From Kosakonia oryziphila (GTDB lineage Bacteria; Pseudomonadota; Gammaproteobacteria; Enterobacterales; Enterobacteriaceae): 37,652 bases of DNA. The notes beneath the pieces were generated by a model. The model saw only the letters and a list, made by a program, of their open reading frames with translations, was not told the DNA's origin and did not search any database. The DNA is taken from assembly GCF_900094795.1 (NCBI RefSeq), contig NZ_FMBC01000020.1, forward strand, positions 1-37,652, written 5' to 3'. Of this stretch, positions 16,638 through 24,885 are shown in pieces (the stretch's first letter is position 1; each line of letters starts with the position of its first letter). The position numbers were made by a program, and so were the translations under genes.

Positions 16638-16666
16638 TTGATTACTAAAATGATAAAGATTATTAT
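16638..16666 (+). promoter_or_regulatory. promoter and Fur box of the RyhB-like sRNA
   Basis: TTGATT (16638-16643), an exact 17-bp spacer and TATTAT (16661-16666) make a good sigma-70 promoter. TGATAAAGATTATTA (16651-16665) matches the Fur 7-1-7 consensus TGATAATnATTATCA at 12 of 14 informative positions and covers the -10, so iron-loaded Fur should block it. Confidence 0.8.
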
Positions 16667-16672
16667 TCTCAT

Positions 16673-16769
16673 TACCGAATGGTTGAGTTAATCACTCAGG
16701 TATTTGGTACGACATTGCTCACATTGCTTCCAGTATTTTTGCCCGCCTATCTAGAGCGGGCTTTTTTTT
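16673..16769 (+). ncRNA. RyhB-family iron-responsive small RNA (paralogue)
   Basis: A Hfq-type sRNA of about 97 bases. Its centre (16710-16737) contains CGACATTGCTCACATTG followed by CTTCCAGTATT, which is the conserved RyhB target-pairing core as I know it from E. coli RyhB and Salmonella RyhB-1/RyhB-2. A short 5' hairpin (GAGT/ACTC, about 16685-16697) precedes it and a terminator follows. Flanks outside the core differ from E. coli RyhB, and the gene is not beside yhhX, so it is more like a RyhB-2 type copy. In low iron it should repress mRNAs of iron-using proteins. The 5' end is estimated from the -10 box. Confidence 0.88.
16741..16769 (+). terminator. intrinsic terminator of the RyhB-like sRNA
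   Basis: GCCCGC (16741-16746) pairs with GCGGGC (16756-16761) around a 9-base loop, followed by eight T (16762-16769). The T-rich stretch before and after the stem also suits Hfq binding. Confidence 0.9.
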
Positions 16770-16914
16770 GTCTACGCAACTTACTTCTCTTACCGCCAAT
16801 ATTTCACTTAAGTAGCAATAATCTTCCGTTATTCATCGAGTTACTTAATTGAAATCAAACCGTCACAAACGCCCCATAACCTAGGATTATTCTTAATACG
16901 GGGGTTTTGCATGG

Positions 16915-18126
16915 ATGATGGACATACCGCTCTCTTCTCGGCAGCTTAACGCAGGCATTTTGCGTCTCGCCGTCCCACATGTGACACCAGATGCCAATAA
17001 CCTGCAGGTAATGTCGCTGTTCAACGAACACAAATCGTTGATCGGTCTGCCGGTGCTGGAAAATAACCGACCTATTGGCATGATTAACCGACATATTTTT
17101 CTCTCGCAGATGAGCCGCCCTTTTTTCCACGAGCTGTACGATCAGAAGAGTTGCATCGCGTTTATGGATAAAAACCCGCTGATTGTCGATGCCAATGCGG
17201 GGCTCGAATATCTCTCCGGGCGGGTCATTGAAACTGGCGACAAAGCCGTGACCGAAGGTTTTATCCTCACTGAAGAGGGGCAATATGTCGGCATTGGCCT
17301 CGGCATCGATCTGATTCGTACCGTTTCCGATTTGCAGGCCAAACAGCATCTACAAATCATGCAAAGCATTGAATATGCACGAATAATTCAGGAATCCATG
17401 CTCAGCCGATCACGCACTACCATTGACAAAACCCTCAACGACTGGTGCCTGCACTGGTATCCGCGCGACTGTGTCGGCGGTGATATTTATGCTTTTCAGC
17501 GCGCGGAGAATGGCTGGTTAATGGTGCTGGCCGACTGCACCGGACACGGCGTACCGGGCGCTTTTATGACCTTTATTTTCGCCTCAGCGCTGGAAAAAGC
17601 GCTGACGCTGGCGCCAGTTGACGCACCGGAGCTACTGCTGAGCCATATCAATCAACATATAAAACAGACGCTCAGCCAGGTGCATCCATCAGCAGACAGC
17701 AGCCAGTCAAATGATGGTTGCGACGCCATCGCCCTGTTTGTCGATACGGAAAATGAACAGATGTGCTGGGCCAGCGCCCGTATGCACGCGTTTCTGCTGG
17801 GCGCAGAAGCTCAGCAGAGCGTGGTACTGGAGAGTTGCCGCAAAGGCGTGGGTTATACCGATACGCCGGTAGATTACCAGTGGCAACGTTATCAGGCACC
17901 GCTGCGCCGTGGCGACACGCTGTTGCTGGTTTCCGATGGCGTGACCGATCAGCCCGGTGGCCCGCGTAACGTGATGTTTGGAAAGAAACGTATTCAGTCA
18001 TTGTTGACGCAGCACCGCGCGCTACCGCTACCTGCGCTTTCCGAAGCCCTGCTGGCGGAGCTGAAAGCGTGGCAGGGGCAGCAAACGTCGCGCGATGACA
18101 TGACATGGTTTGGTTTTCGTTGGTAG
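16915..18126 (+). CDS. siaA: SiaA-type PP2C/SpoIIE phosphatase with N-terminal CBS pair
   Basis: A 403-residue serine/threonine phosphatase that should dephosphorylate the SiaC switch. Residues about 10-140 look like a tandem CBS sensor (IGLPVLENNRPIGMINRHIFL; EGFILTEEGQYVGIGLGIDLI), followed by a helical linker (about 141-165) and a SpoIIE/PP2C domain with metal and catalytic motifs CVGGD (Asp190), LADCTGHGVPGAF (Asp207), LLLVSDGVTDQ (Asp341) and SRDDMTW (394-395). Pseudomonas SiaA instead has a membrane sensor with HAMP, so this copy should be cytosolic. The ATG at 16915 has GGGGG about 10 bases upstream; ATG 16911 is out of frame. It is first of four tightly packed genes, whose order supports the name. 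Confidence 0.85.
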   Translation: MMDIPLSSRQLNAGILRLAVPHVTPDANNLQVMSLFNEHKSLIGLPVLENNRPIGMINRHIFLSQMSRPFFHELYDQKSCIAFMDKNPLIVDANAGLEYLSGRVIETGDKAVTEGFILTEEGQYVGIGLGIDLIRTVSDLQAKQHLQIMQSIEYARIIQESMLSRSRTTIDKTLNDWCLHWYPRDCVGGDIYAFQRAENGWLMVLADCTGHGVPGAFMTFIFASALEKALTLAPVDAPELLLSHINQHIKQTLSQVHPSADSSQSNDGCDAIALFVDTENEQMCWASARMHAFLLGAEAQQSVVLESCRKGVGYTDTPVDYQWQRYQAPLRRGDTLLLVSDGVTDQPGGPRNVMFGKKRIQSLLTQHRALPLPALSEALLAELKAWQGQQTSRDDMTWFGFRW

Positions 18127-18134
18127 ATAAATGT

Positions 18135-18716
18135 ATGCAAATAAACGACCTGCAGGTCAAAGACCCTGTCCTGTTACCCCTTTTTACGCTGCAACGACAA
18201 AACGCCGTTGAGCTTTTCTATACCGGCTATTTTTCCCAGCAACATATTGTTTCGCTTGGTGAAGTGATCCGCGCCTGGCTGGATAAACATGAATCCTCCG
18301 CCGTGACGCGCCGCAAACTCTTCTCGGCATTTATCGAGATGGGGCAAAACATTGTGCGCTACTCCGCCGACGATCGGTTTTTATCGACCATTGAGCACGA
18401 ACTGCGCTTTGGTTCGGTCTGTTTTCATATGGATCAGACCAATTACTACCTGGAAACAGCAAACCTGGTGGGGCCGGAAGCCTCCACTCTGTTGCAAACG
18501 AACCTTGAAGTCTTGCGCGGCATGTCGCAGGCAGAGATCCGCGATGCCTGGAAGCAGGGGCTGAAAAACGAAGCGCCGGCAACCAGCAAAGGGGCCAATA
18601 TCGGTTTGTTGACCATGGCGCGCGATACCAGCGTTCCGCTGGAGTATCGCATTCATCCACTGGCGGCAAGCTCCCTTTCCGCCTTTCACTTAAAGGCAAC
18701 GTTTTGCCATGACTGA
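18135..18716 (+). CDS. siaB: SiaB-type protein kinase (DUF6272)
   Basis: A 193-residue protein of the SiaB family, the kinase that phosphorylates SiaC and holds the cyclase off. The centre carries the GHKL-like N-box RRKLFSAFIEMGQNIVRYS with Glu68 and Asn72, and a glycine-containing GANIGLLTMARD segment near 157-168. No membrane segment or receiver is present. The start ATG at 18135 lies 8 bases after the siaA stop with a weak ribosome site; an in-frame ATG at 18105 would overlap siaA by 22 bases and cannot be excluded. Its end overlaps siaC by 8 bases. Confidence 0.82.
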   Translation: MQINDLQVKDPVLLPLFTLQRQNAVELFYTGYFSQQHIVSLGEVIRAWLDKHESSAVTRRKLFSAFIEMGQNIVRYSADDRFLSTIEHELRFGSVCFHMDQTNYYLETANLVGPEASTLLQTNLEVLRGMSQAEIRDAWKQGLKNEAPATSKGANIGLLTMARDTSVPLEYRIHPLAASSLSAFHLKATFCHD

Positions 18717-19125
18717 TATGACATTGACGCCTGCTATTGAATTGTCCGCCACCGCCGCCACGCCGGAGGTGAAATTTGATTTTGCCGCGCAAAAGCTGCA
18801 ACTGAAAGGCGAAGCCTACCCGGAGAATGCCGCCGCGTTCTTCCGCCCGTTGCTGGATGCGCTGGAGGGCTGGCTGCAAAGCGGGCAACAGACCAGCGCA
18901 CCGCTGCAATTACACGTCGCGCTCAGCTATTTCAACAGTTCAAGCACCAAGCTGTTGTTTACGCTATTTGAGATCCTGAATAACCACGCGAGAGGCGGTG
19001 CACCGTGCGAGCTGCACTGGTACTACGACCCGGAAGATGACATCTCCGAAGAGTTTGGTCAGGAACTGCGTATCGACTTCCCGTCACTGGTTATGTTTCT
19101 TATCCCGGACATCACCGCATGCTAG
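18709..19125 (+). CDS. siaC: SiaC-type phospho-switch protein (DUF1987)
   Basis: A 138-residue small alpha/beta protein of the SiaC family. In Pseudomonas, unphosphorylated SiaC binds and activates SiaD; phosphorylation by SiaB stops this and SiaA reverses it. The key motif here is ALSYFNSSSTKLLFTLFEIL (71-90); by alignment to the NTSS-type motif, the phosphorylated position would be one of Ser77-Ser79/Thr80, most likely Ser77 (inference). The end ELRIDFPSLVMFLIPD is typical. It overlaps siaB by 8 and siaD by 7 bases, implying translational coupling and fixed stoichiometry. Confidence 0.85.
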   Translation: MTDMTLTPAIELSATAATPEVKFDFAAQKLQLKGEAYPENAAAFFRPLLDALEGWLQSGQQTSAPLQLHVALSYFNSSSTKLLFTLFEILNNHARGGAPCELHWYYDPEDDISEEFGQELRIDFPSLVMFLIPDITAC

Positions 19126-19886
19126 ATATTAATGAGCTCTTCAGGGAGGAATATTCCGTACTCGAAGAAGCCCGGCTGGCGGCTGCCGATGCGCAACTTC
19201 CTGCGGAGGTCTGCCGCGAAAAACTGTGGGCCGTATCCAGACACTACCAGCGTCTGATCCGCGAATCGTATCGTCTGATCTCCCGCAGCGACCGCGCCGA
19301 GCGCGAACTGACGAGAATGAACGAGCAACTCCAGCAGCTTGCTGCGCGCCTGGAATATGAAGCGACGCACGATCCGTTGACCGATGTGTTTAACCGCAGC
19401 GCAATCATCAACCAGATAAACAGCGGCCTGCTGAAAGGCGATGTGGCGCTGATCCTGCTGGATATTGATCACTTCAAACGTATTAACGACGAATATGGTC
19501 ATCCGACCGGCGATCGGGTGATTTGCGCGCTGGTGTCACGCGTACGTCACGCCGTGCCGGAGAACGTCGCCATCGGCCGCGTCGGCGGCGAGGAATTTAC
19601 TATTGTGCTGCCGAACGCCCGTGTGGAGGAAGCAATGATTACCGCCAGCTATATTCACGCCTCGCTGAATGCTTCGCCGCTGGAAGTGTTGCCGCAGCAA
19701 CTGGTCACCGCCAGTTTCGGCGTCAGCCTCGGTGTTAAAGAGAGCAGCTTCGAAACGCTGTACAGCGAAGCAGACGGCGCACTGTATAACGCGAAAAAGC
19801 GTGGGCGAAATCAGGTGGCGCTGCATGAGACTTTTTTTAGCGCGCCGGTGACGGTTAATTTTTCGCGGGAAAATATTCAGCATTAA
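19119..19886 (+). CDS. siaD: SiaD-type GGDEF diguanylate cyclase
   Basis: A 255-residue cytosolic diguanylate cyclase making c-di-GMP. Residues 1-80 form an alpha-helical N-terminus with a coiled-coil stretch (about 55-80, RAERELTRMNEQLQQLAARLE) that should form the SiaC-controlled stalk. The GGDEF domain spans about 83-235: DPLTDVFNRS, LLDIDHFKRINDEYGHPTGD, active site GGEEF at 156-160, and SFGVS. The inhibitory I-site, which would be RxxD at 147-150, reads PENV, so product inhibition should be lost. It overlaps siaC by 7 bases and ends the module. Confidence 0.9.
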   Translation: MLDINELFREEYSVLEEARLAAADAQLPAEVCREKLWAVSRHYQRLIRESYRLISRSDRAERELTRMNEQLQQLAARLEYEATHDPLTDVFNRSAIINQINSGLLKGDVALILLDIDHFKRINDEYGHPTGDRVICALVSRVRHAVPENVAIGRVGGEEFTIVLPNARVEEAMITASYIHASLNASPLEVLPQQLVTASFGVSLGVKESSFETLYSEADGALYNAKKRGRNQVALHETFFSAPVTVNFSRENIQH

Positions 19887-19907
19887 GGGATTGTTTGGTT
19901 CTGAGGT

Positions 19908-19985
19908 TCTGAGGAATAGTTCCGTTCACCAGACGTTCGGTAGCCACCTTGACGTCAACATATGTGAACGGAACTATTCCTCAGA
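19908..19985. repeat. 22-bp perfect inverted repeat with 34-bp centre
   Basis: The arms at 19908-19929 and 19964-19985 are exact reverse complements (TCTGAGGAATAGTTCC then GTTCAC; and its mirror). The left arm is preceded by a partial tandem copy of TTCTGAGG. The centre includes the palindrome TTGACGTCAA. It fills the gap between the convergent siaD and amino-acid ABC ATPase genes, where a terminator would be expected, but neither side has a T-run. It may be a small non-autonomous mobile repeat or a recombination/processing structure. Confidence 0.75.
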
Positions 19986-19998
19986 CCAAAACTCCCTC

Positions 19999-20760
19999 TC
20001 ACCGGCTCGACTGCAAAAACTTCCTCACCCTGTCCGAATCCGGATTGGTGAAAAACTTCTCCGGCGGTGCTTTCTCGATCAACAAGCCCTTCTCCAGAAA
20101 CACGACTTCATCCGACACCTGGCGGGCGAAGTCCATCTCATGGGTCACTACCACCATCGTATAGCCTTCTGCCGCAAGAGATTTCATCACCCCCAGCACC
20201 TCATTCACCAGCTCCGGATCCAGCGCCGAAGTTGGTTCATCGAAGAGGATCACTTCCGGCGACATCGCCAGCGATCGGGCGATCGCCACGCGCTGTTTTT
20301 GCCCGCCGGAAAGGGTGATCGGGTAGACATCGGCCTTGTGGCTCATGCCCACTTTTTCCAACTGACGGCGGGCAATATCATTCGCCGCGTCGCGCTTCAT
20401 GCCTTTCACATGCACCAGCGCTTCGGTGACGTTTTGCAGCACTGTCAAATGCGGCCACAGGTTGAAACTCTGAAACACCATCCCTACCCGCTCACGGATA
20501 TGGGAGAGATCTTTGTGCGACATCGCTTTGCCCGTCTTCTCATCCACCCCAATACGCTGTCCACTGATACGCACTTCGCCGCGATCCGGCTGCTCCAGCC
20601 AGTTCATGCAGCGCAGCAGCGTCGACTTACCGGAGCCGGACGAACCCAGAATGCTCACCACAGATCCTTTCTCCACCGTCAGATTGATATCCCGCAACAC
20701 TTCAACGTTATCAAACTGTTTGGACAGGTTTTTGATGCTAACCGCACTTGCTTCAGGCAT
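19999..20760 (-). CDS. polar amino-acid ABC transporter ATPase
   Basis: The 253-residue ATP-hydrolysing subunit of a polar amino-acid importer (HisP/GlnQ class). Walker A is GSSGSGKST (about 39-47), the Q-loop [11 protein letters not shown], the ABC signature LSGGQKQR, Walker [13 protein letters not shown], and the switch His in [11 protein letters not shown]. The insert [13 protein letters not shown] after the first strands is seen in several amino-acid ATPases. Its ATG overlaps the upstream permease by 8 bases, and it is last in the four-gene operon. Confidence 0.93.
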   Translation of the reverse strand: MPEASAVSIKNLSKQFDNVEVLRDINLTVEKGSVVSILGSSGSGKSTLLRCMNWLEQPDRGEVRISGQRIGVDEKTGKAMSHKDLSHIRERVGMVFQSFNLWPHLTVLQNVTEALVHVKGMKRDAANDIARRQLEKVGMSHKADVYPITLSGGQKQRVAIARSLAMSPEVILFDEPTSALDPELVNEVLGVMKSLAAEGYTMVVVTHEMDFARQVSDEVVFLEKGLLIEKAPPEKFFTNPDSDRVRKFLQSSR

Positions 20761-21418
20761 GGCTCATTCCTCTTTTGGCTCCATAATGACTTAGCCGCTT
20801 AATCAACAACTCCAGTAGAATGCTGATCCCCCAGTAGAGCGCTATGGCGACAATAAAGGCGTTAAACGGAATAAAGTAAGTTGACTGCACACTATTCGCA
20901 GCGGCGGTAATCTCCTGCACAGTAATAATGCACAGAAACGCGGTATCTTTCAGGCAAATAATAAGCTGGTTGCCCATTAACGGCAGCGACGACGAAAATA
21001 TATTTGGCAGAATAATACGGCGAAAGGTTTTATAGCGTGAAAAGCCCTGTGACTGTGCGGCCTCAATATACCCGGCGGAAAATATCCGTCGCTGGCTGCG
21101 TAATATCTCGAAGAAATAAGCGCCATGATAAATCACCAGCGCCAGAAGACCGGCGGTCCAGGCTTCCATACTGATACCAATTTGCGGTAGTCCGTAATAC
21201 AGCAGATAAGCCAGAATTAAAAATGGCACAGCGCGCATCAGGCTAACAAAAGCGATGATCAGACGATTAATAACGCGATACTGATACTCCATGACATAGC
21301 ACAGCGTAATACCAATAAACAACCCGACAACGGCAGCAATAATAAACAGTTCCAGCGTTGCCAGCAGCCCGTTAAAAAAACTCTCACGCGCTGCCCAAAT
21401 AATTCCCCACTGATTCAT
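20753..21418 (-). CDS. polar amino-acid ABC permease (second subunit)
   Basis: A 221-residue HisM/GlnP-type inner-membrane subunit with five hydrophobic helices. The EAA coupling motif is [24 protein letters not shown]. The amino-acid permease N-terminus ([18 protein letters not shown]) is clear. GGAGGAG sits just before the ATG. It follows the first permease by 14 bases; the two should form a heterodimer. Confidence 0.92.
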   Translation of the reverse strand: MNQWGIIWAARESFFNGLLATLELFIIAAVVGLFIGITLCYVMEYQYRVINRLIIAFVSLMRAVPFLILAYLLYYGLPQIGISMEAWTAGLLALVIYHGAYFFEILRSQRRIFSAGYIEAAQSQGFSRYKTFRRIILPNIFSSSLPLMGNQLIICLKDTAFLCIITVQEITAAANSVQSTYFIPFNAFIVAIALYWGISILLELLIKRLSHYGAKRGMSHA

Positions 21419-21432
21419 ATCTCCTCCGCCTC

Positions 21433-22074
21433 TTATCGCGCCAGGCGCTTCGCTTTACGTTCGGCTGCGCCCTGCAACTTTAACAGCAGACCGATAATAA
21501 TGACGTATAACAACCCGGCTGCCAGGATCGGCGATAGAGGTTCATAGGTCACCGAGGAAATACGATTGGTTACACGGGTTAAATCCACCACGCCGATGAT
21601 CGCGATTGCCGGGCTGCCTTTAATCAGGAACGACATCTCATTGACCAGCGCAGGCAGGCTTTCAATCCACATCTGCGGCAGCATGATTTGCCGGAAATAG
21701 GTCCAGCGCCGCATGCCGACCGACTCCGCCGCTTCCCGTTGCTCACGCGGGAAATTACGAAATGCGTTGCGCCAGATTTCGGCGTTAAATGCCGAGGTAT
21801 TCAGCGTCAGCGCCAAAATAGCGGCAGGCGTTTTATCAAGATTAATACCGAGCGTAGGCAGCGATAAAAACAGAAACAGCACCAGCGTCACCAGCGGCGT
21901 CGCGCGAGCTAGGCTGATGTAAACCACCAGCAACTGATCAATAACCGGGATCTTCATCATGCGGATAAAGGCAATCACCAGACCTATCACCACGCCGAAA
22001 GCAATCGCCACGCAAGAGATCCAGAGGGTCGTCCATGCGCCTTCAATCAATAACTGCCACGAGATTAAGTCCAT
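21433..22074 (-). CDS. polar amino-acid ABC permease (first subunit)
   Basis: A 213-residue permease pairing with the next gene's product. The EAA loop is QREAAESVGMRRWTYFRQIM, and an ARATPLVTLVLFLFLSLP segment marks the amino-acid permease family. The ATG at 22074 (MDLISWQ) is preceded by AAAGGAGGG, so it is preferred over the in-frame ATG at 22089. It follows the binding-protein gene by 45 bases. Confidence 0.92.
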   Translation of the reverse strand: MDLISWQLLIEGAWTTLWISCVAIAFGVVIGLVIAFIRMMKIPVIDQLLVVYISLARATPLVTLVLFLFLSLPTLGINLDKTPAAILALTLNTSAFNAEIWRNAFRNFPREQREAAESVGMRRWTYFRQIMLPQMWIESLPALVNEMSFLIKGSPAIAIIGVVDLTRVTNRISSVTYEPLSPILAAGLLYVIIIGLLLKLQGAAERKAKRLAR

Positions 22075-22119
22075 GTTCCCTCCTTTCAAAACGTGCGGCG
22101 GTTTCCCGCCGCGTTACAC

Positions 22120-22968
22120 TTACAGACCGGCTAACTTGTGGAACTGATCGGCGCTGGTGATCGGTTCTTTCGGCAGTTCGTAGGTCTCACCGAACCATTT
22201 CTTCTGCAACTCCGCCAACTTGCCGGTTTCGGTCAGATGGTTCATAAACCCGGTCATGAACTTCAACAGTTCCGGCGAGTTTTTCGGGATTGGCCAGGCC
22301 ATATAACCTGGGCCAGAAACCGCCAACCCTTTAGCGAACACTTTCGGCTTAGATTTCACCAGGTCGTTTACTGAAATCACCACGTTGATGACATAATCGA
22401 CGCGTTTGTTCGCCAGGTCCGCATAGGCTTCCGGGTAGGATTGATACTCAACGACCGGGCCAAGTTTGCCGCCCACTTTTTCCAGCATCGCTTTCAGTTC
22501 CGGCAAACGCGCCAATAGTGCGCTGCCTGCCTGAACACCGACTTTCTTACCGCTGAGATCGGCAATGGTATTTAACGTTTTGTCATCTGCGCGTTTCACA
22601 AAATAGTGTTGTGCTGATGCCCACGGCGGGGTGAAGTTAAATACGTTGAGGCGTTCATCGGTAATTACCGCGCCAGTGAGGGCCATATCATATTGGCCGG
22701 TAGATACCGCAGCAAGTAAGCCAGTCCACGGCAAAATACTTTGGTTGATATTGAATTTTGCGTATTTACGCAGCTCTTCAAGCATATCCTTGTTAAAACC
22801 ATCCGTCTGGCCGTTACTCATAAAGTTAAACGGCGCATAATCATCTTCGGTCGCGACTTTCATCGTGCCGGATTTTTCAATTTCAGGTAAATCCGCTGCC
22901 ACTACGTGTAATGAAAATGCCAAAGAGATCATGGCTGCAAGACAATATTTGCCGAATACTTTTTTCAT
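22120..22968 (-). CDS. periplasmic amino-acid-binding protein (SBP_bac_3)
   Basis: A 282-residue solute-binding protein that gives the operon its specificity. A signal peptide ends HVVAA (about 24-25). Mature motifs are those of family 3: LPEIEKSGTMKVATEDDYAPFNFM, TDGFNKDMLEELRKY, WTGLLAAVSTGQYDM, and DLSGKKVGVQAGSA. The start ATG at 22968 follows GGTGGAGAG. The ligand cannot be deduced; the anionic/polar pocket residues are not readable without a structure. The gene is first in its operon and divergent from the MocR regulator. Confidence 0.92.
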   Translation of the reverse strand: MKKVFGKYCLAAMISLAFSLHVVAADLPEIEKSGTMKVATEDDYAPFNFMSNGQTDGFNKDMLEELRKYAKFNINQSILPWTGLLAAVSTGQYDMALTGAVITDERLNVFNFTPPWASAQHYFVKRADDKTLNTIADLSGKKVGVQAGSALLARLPELKAMLEKVGGKLGPVVEYQSYPEAYADLANKRVDYVINVVISVNDLVKSKPKVFAKGLAVSGPGYMAWPIPKNSPELLKFMTGFMNHLTETGKLAELQKKWFGETYELPKEPITSADQFHKLAGL

Positions 22969-23201
22969 CTCTCCACCCTTATTTAATTTGCCAGACCGGT
23001 ACATTCCAGGGGTGCCGGAAGCTTTGCAAGATATATGCCGAAACAGAAATTCGCCCGACGTTTTATGACTGCGTTTTTACAATAGGGAGGCAAAGTCGCT
23101 TCTGAATAGAGCCAGTTCCTGTAAGCGTATGTGTCAGTTTGTCGGAAACTGGTATGAAACTTGCTCAACTCATGTAGAAGATATATCGAGAGGAGTGCAG
23201 C

Positions 23202-24674
23202 ATGATTCGCCATCTACTGAATGTAAATTTTGACGCCCGGCGTGGACTTCAGGAGCAAGTTCGCGAATCGCTGGTCAATGCCATTCTGAGTGGTATTTTC
23301 CCGGCTGATACCCATCTCCCTTCGTGCCGCCAGCTCGCCAGCCAGCTTGGCGTCTCTCGCAATACCACGGCGCTGGTGTTTGAAAGTCTGGTCAATGAAG
23401 GCTATCTGGTCAGCCGCCCGCGCAGTGGTTACTACCTGCATCCGGATTATTACTCTGCGGGTCTGGCGAGTGGGCAGAATGTCGTGGCTGCACCCGAATG
23501 CGAGGGCGATGCACCACGATGGGGCGATCGCCTGAAAATTACCCCCAGTCAGCAGGAATCGATTCTCAAACCTGCTGGCTGGATGCACTACCGCTACCCG
23601 TTTATCTACGGCCAGCCCAATACCCAGCAGTTTCCCCTTGCTACCTGGCGCGCAGCGGCGAACTGGCTGCACGGCGGCGTGCGCGATCCGGCCTGGGTGA
23701 TTGACCATATCGACCAGGATGTGCCAATGCTGGTTGAGCAGATCCGCACACGCGTGTTACCCAAACGCGGCATTGTCGCCGCGCCGGATGAAATTCTGAT
23801 TACCCTTGGCTCGCAAAACGCGCTCTACCTGCTGACGCGCCTGCTGATGTCTGAAGAAACCCGCGTGGCGGTGGAAAACCCCAGCTTTCGCGAAGCCATT
23901 AACACCTTTTTATTAAGCAATACGCAGATTGTGCCGCACCCGGTAGACAGCGAAGGGTTGGTACTCAATGAAACGCCCTGTGACTACTATTATGTGACGC
24001 CAGGCCACCAGGTACCGACCGGTGTGACCATGAGCAAGGCGCGGCGCACGCAGTTGCTGGAGTACGCTACCCGTCATGATGCAGTGGTGATTGAAGATGA
24101 TTACGACTCGGAAAGTAACTTTATGCAAAACCCGCTGCCCGCGCTGAAAGCCAGCGACCGCAGTGGGCGAGTGATCTACGTCAGTAGCCTGTCGAAAGCG
24201 CTGTCGCCGGGGTTGCGCCTTGGATTTATGGTTGCCGCACCGGAGATTATCGATGAGGCTCGCGCGCTGCGTCGTCTGGTGTACCGCCATCCACCAACCA
24301 ACATTCAGTATCAGATGGCACATTTCCTCGCCCAGGGGCACTACGAAACCCATTTGCGCCGCTACCACGAGGATTCCGCCCGCCGCTGGGACAGCCTGCA
24401 CAATGCGCTGCACACCTTTTTGCCGGAGTGTCAGATGATGGACGGCAGCGAGCATGCCAACGCCTTCTGGCTACGCACGCCGGAGCATATCAGCACGCAG
24501 CAGCTTACCTGGCGGGCCGCGCATGCGGGCGTACTAATAGAACCTGGCGCGCGCCATTTTCTCAATGCCGCGCCGCCAGATAATTTCTTCCGCATGGGTT
24601 TTCATGCCATTAACCCGCAGGCAATAGCCCCAGGTGTGGAAGTCCTGCGCGGGCAGCTTGAGCAGTTCTGCTAA
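23202..24674 (+). CDS. MocR-type regulator (GntR HTH fused to aminotransferase fold)
   Basis: A 490-residue transcription factor with a GntR winged helix (about 12-78: LPSCRQLASQLGVSRNTTALVFESLVNEGYLVSRPRSGYYL) joined to a fold-type I aminotransferase domain (about 130-488). The PLP lysine is Lys332 in SSLSKALSPGLRLGF, and the cofactor Asp lies in IEDDYDSE (298-304). Such proteins sense PLP or an amino-compound adduct. AGGAG precedes the ATG. It is divergent from the amino-acid ABC operon with 233 bp between, so it likely regulates that transporter and perhaps itself. Confidence 0.92.
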   Translation: MIRHLLNVNFDARRGLQEQVRESLVNAILSGIFPADTHLPSCRQLASQLGVSRNTTALVFESLVNEGYLVSRPRSGYYLHPDYYSAGLASGQNVVAAPECEGDAPRWGDRLKITPSQQESILKPAGWMHYRYPFIYGQPNTQQFPLATWRAAANWLHGGVRDPAWVIDHIDQDVPMLVEQIRTRVLPKRGIVAAPDEILITLGSQNALYLLTRLLMSEETRVAVENPSFREAINTFLLSNTQIVPHPVDSEGLVLNETPCDYYYVTPGHQVPTGVTMSKARRTQLLEYATRHDAVVIEDDYDSESNFMQNPLPALKASDRSGRVIYVSSLSKALSPGLRLGFMVAAPEIIDEARALRRLVYRHPPTNIQYQMAHFLAQGHYETHLRRYHEDSARRWDSLHNALHTFLPECQMMDGSEHANAFWLRTPEHISTQQLTWRAAHAGVLIEPGARHFLNAAPPDNFFRMGFHAINPQAIAPGVEVLRGQLEQFC

Positions 24675-24680
24675 GCACAA

Positions 24681-24702
24681 CCGCCCCGACGAGGGCGGCT
24701 TT
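24681..24702 (+). terminator. terminator after the MocR gene
   Basis: CCGCCC (24681-24686) and GGGCGG (24693-24698) form a 6-bp GC stem with a 6-base loop, followed by CTTT. It begins 7 bases after the MocR stop and may also serve the opposing remnant genes. Confidence 0.65.
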
Positions 24703-24713
24703 CTCACTGTATA

Positions 24714-24884
24714 TCACTGTGCTTTCGCGTACTCCATCATCACTTGCAACAACACATTCGCTCCGGCAGTGACATGTTCCGGCGAGGCATACTCAATTTC
24801 GTTATGGCTGATGCCATCTTTGCAGGAAATAAAGATCATTCCTGTCAGCGCCAGTGTGTGGCTGTGCAGAACTTCGCTTGTCAT
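24714..24884 (-). pseudogene. M20-type hydrolase (allantoate/N-carbamoyl amidohydrolase), internally deleted
   Basis: A 56-codon frame that begins MTSEVLHSHTLAL, like a normal gene start, then passes directly into GMIFISCKDGISHNEIEYASPEHV and AGANVLLQ. The second part is the C-terminal end of M20 allantoate/N-carbamoyl amidohydrolases (usual form MIFVPSxxGxSHxxxE). About 350 residues that normally lie between are absent, including most metal ligands, so it cannot be an active enzyme. It follows the amidase remnant and the peptide-type ABC operon, so its complete version was probably the last gene of that operon. Confidence 0.75.
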
Positions 24885-24885
24885 C

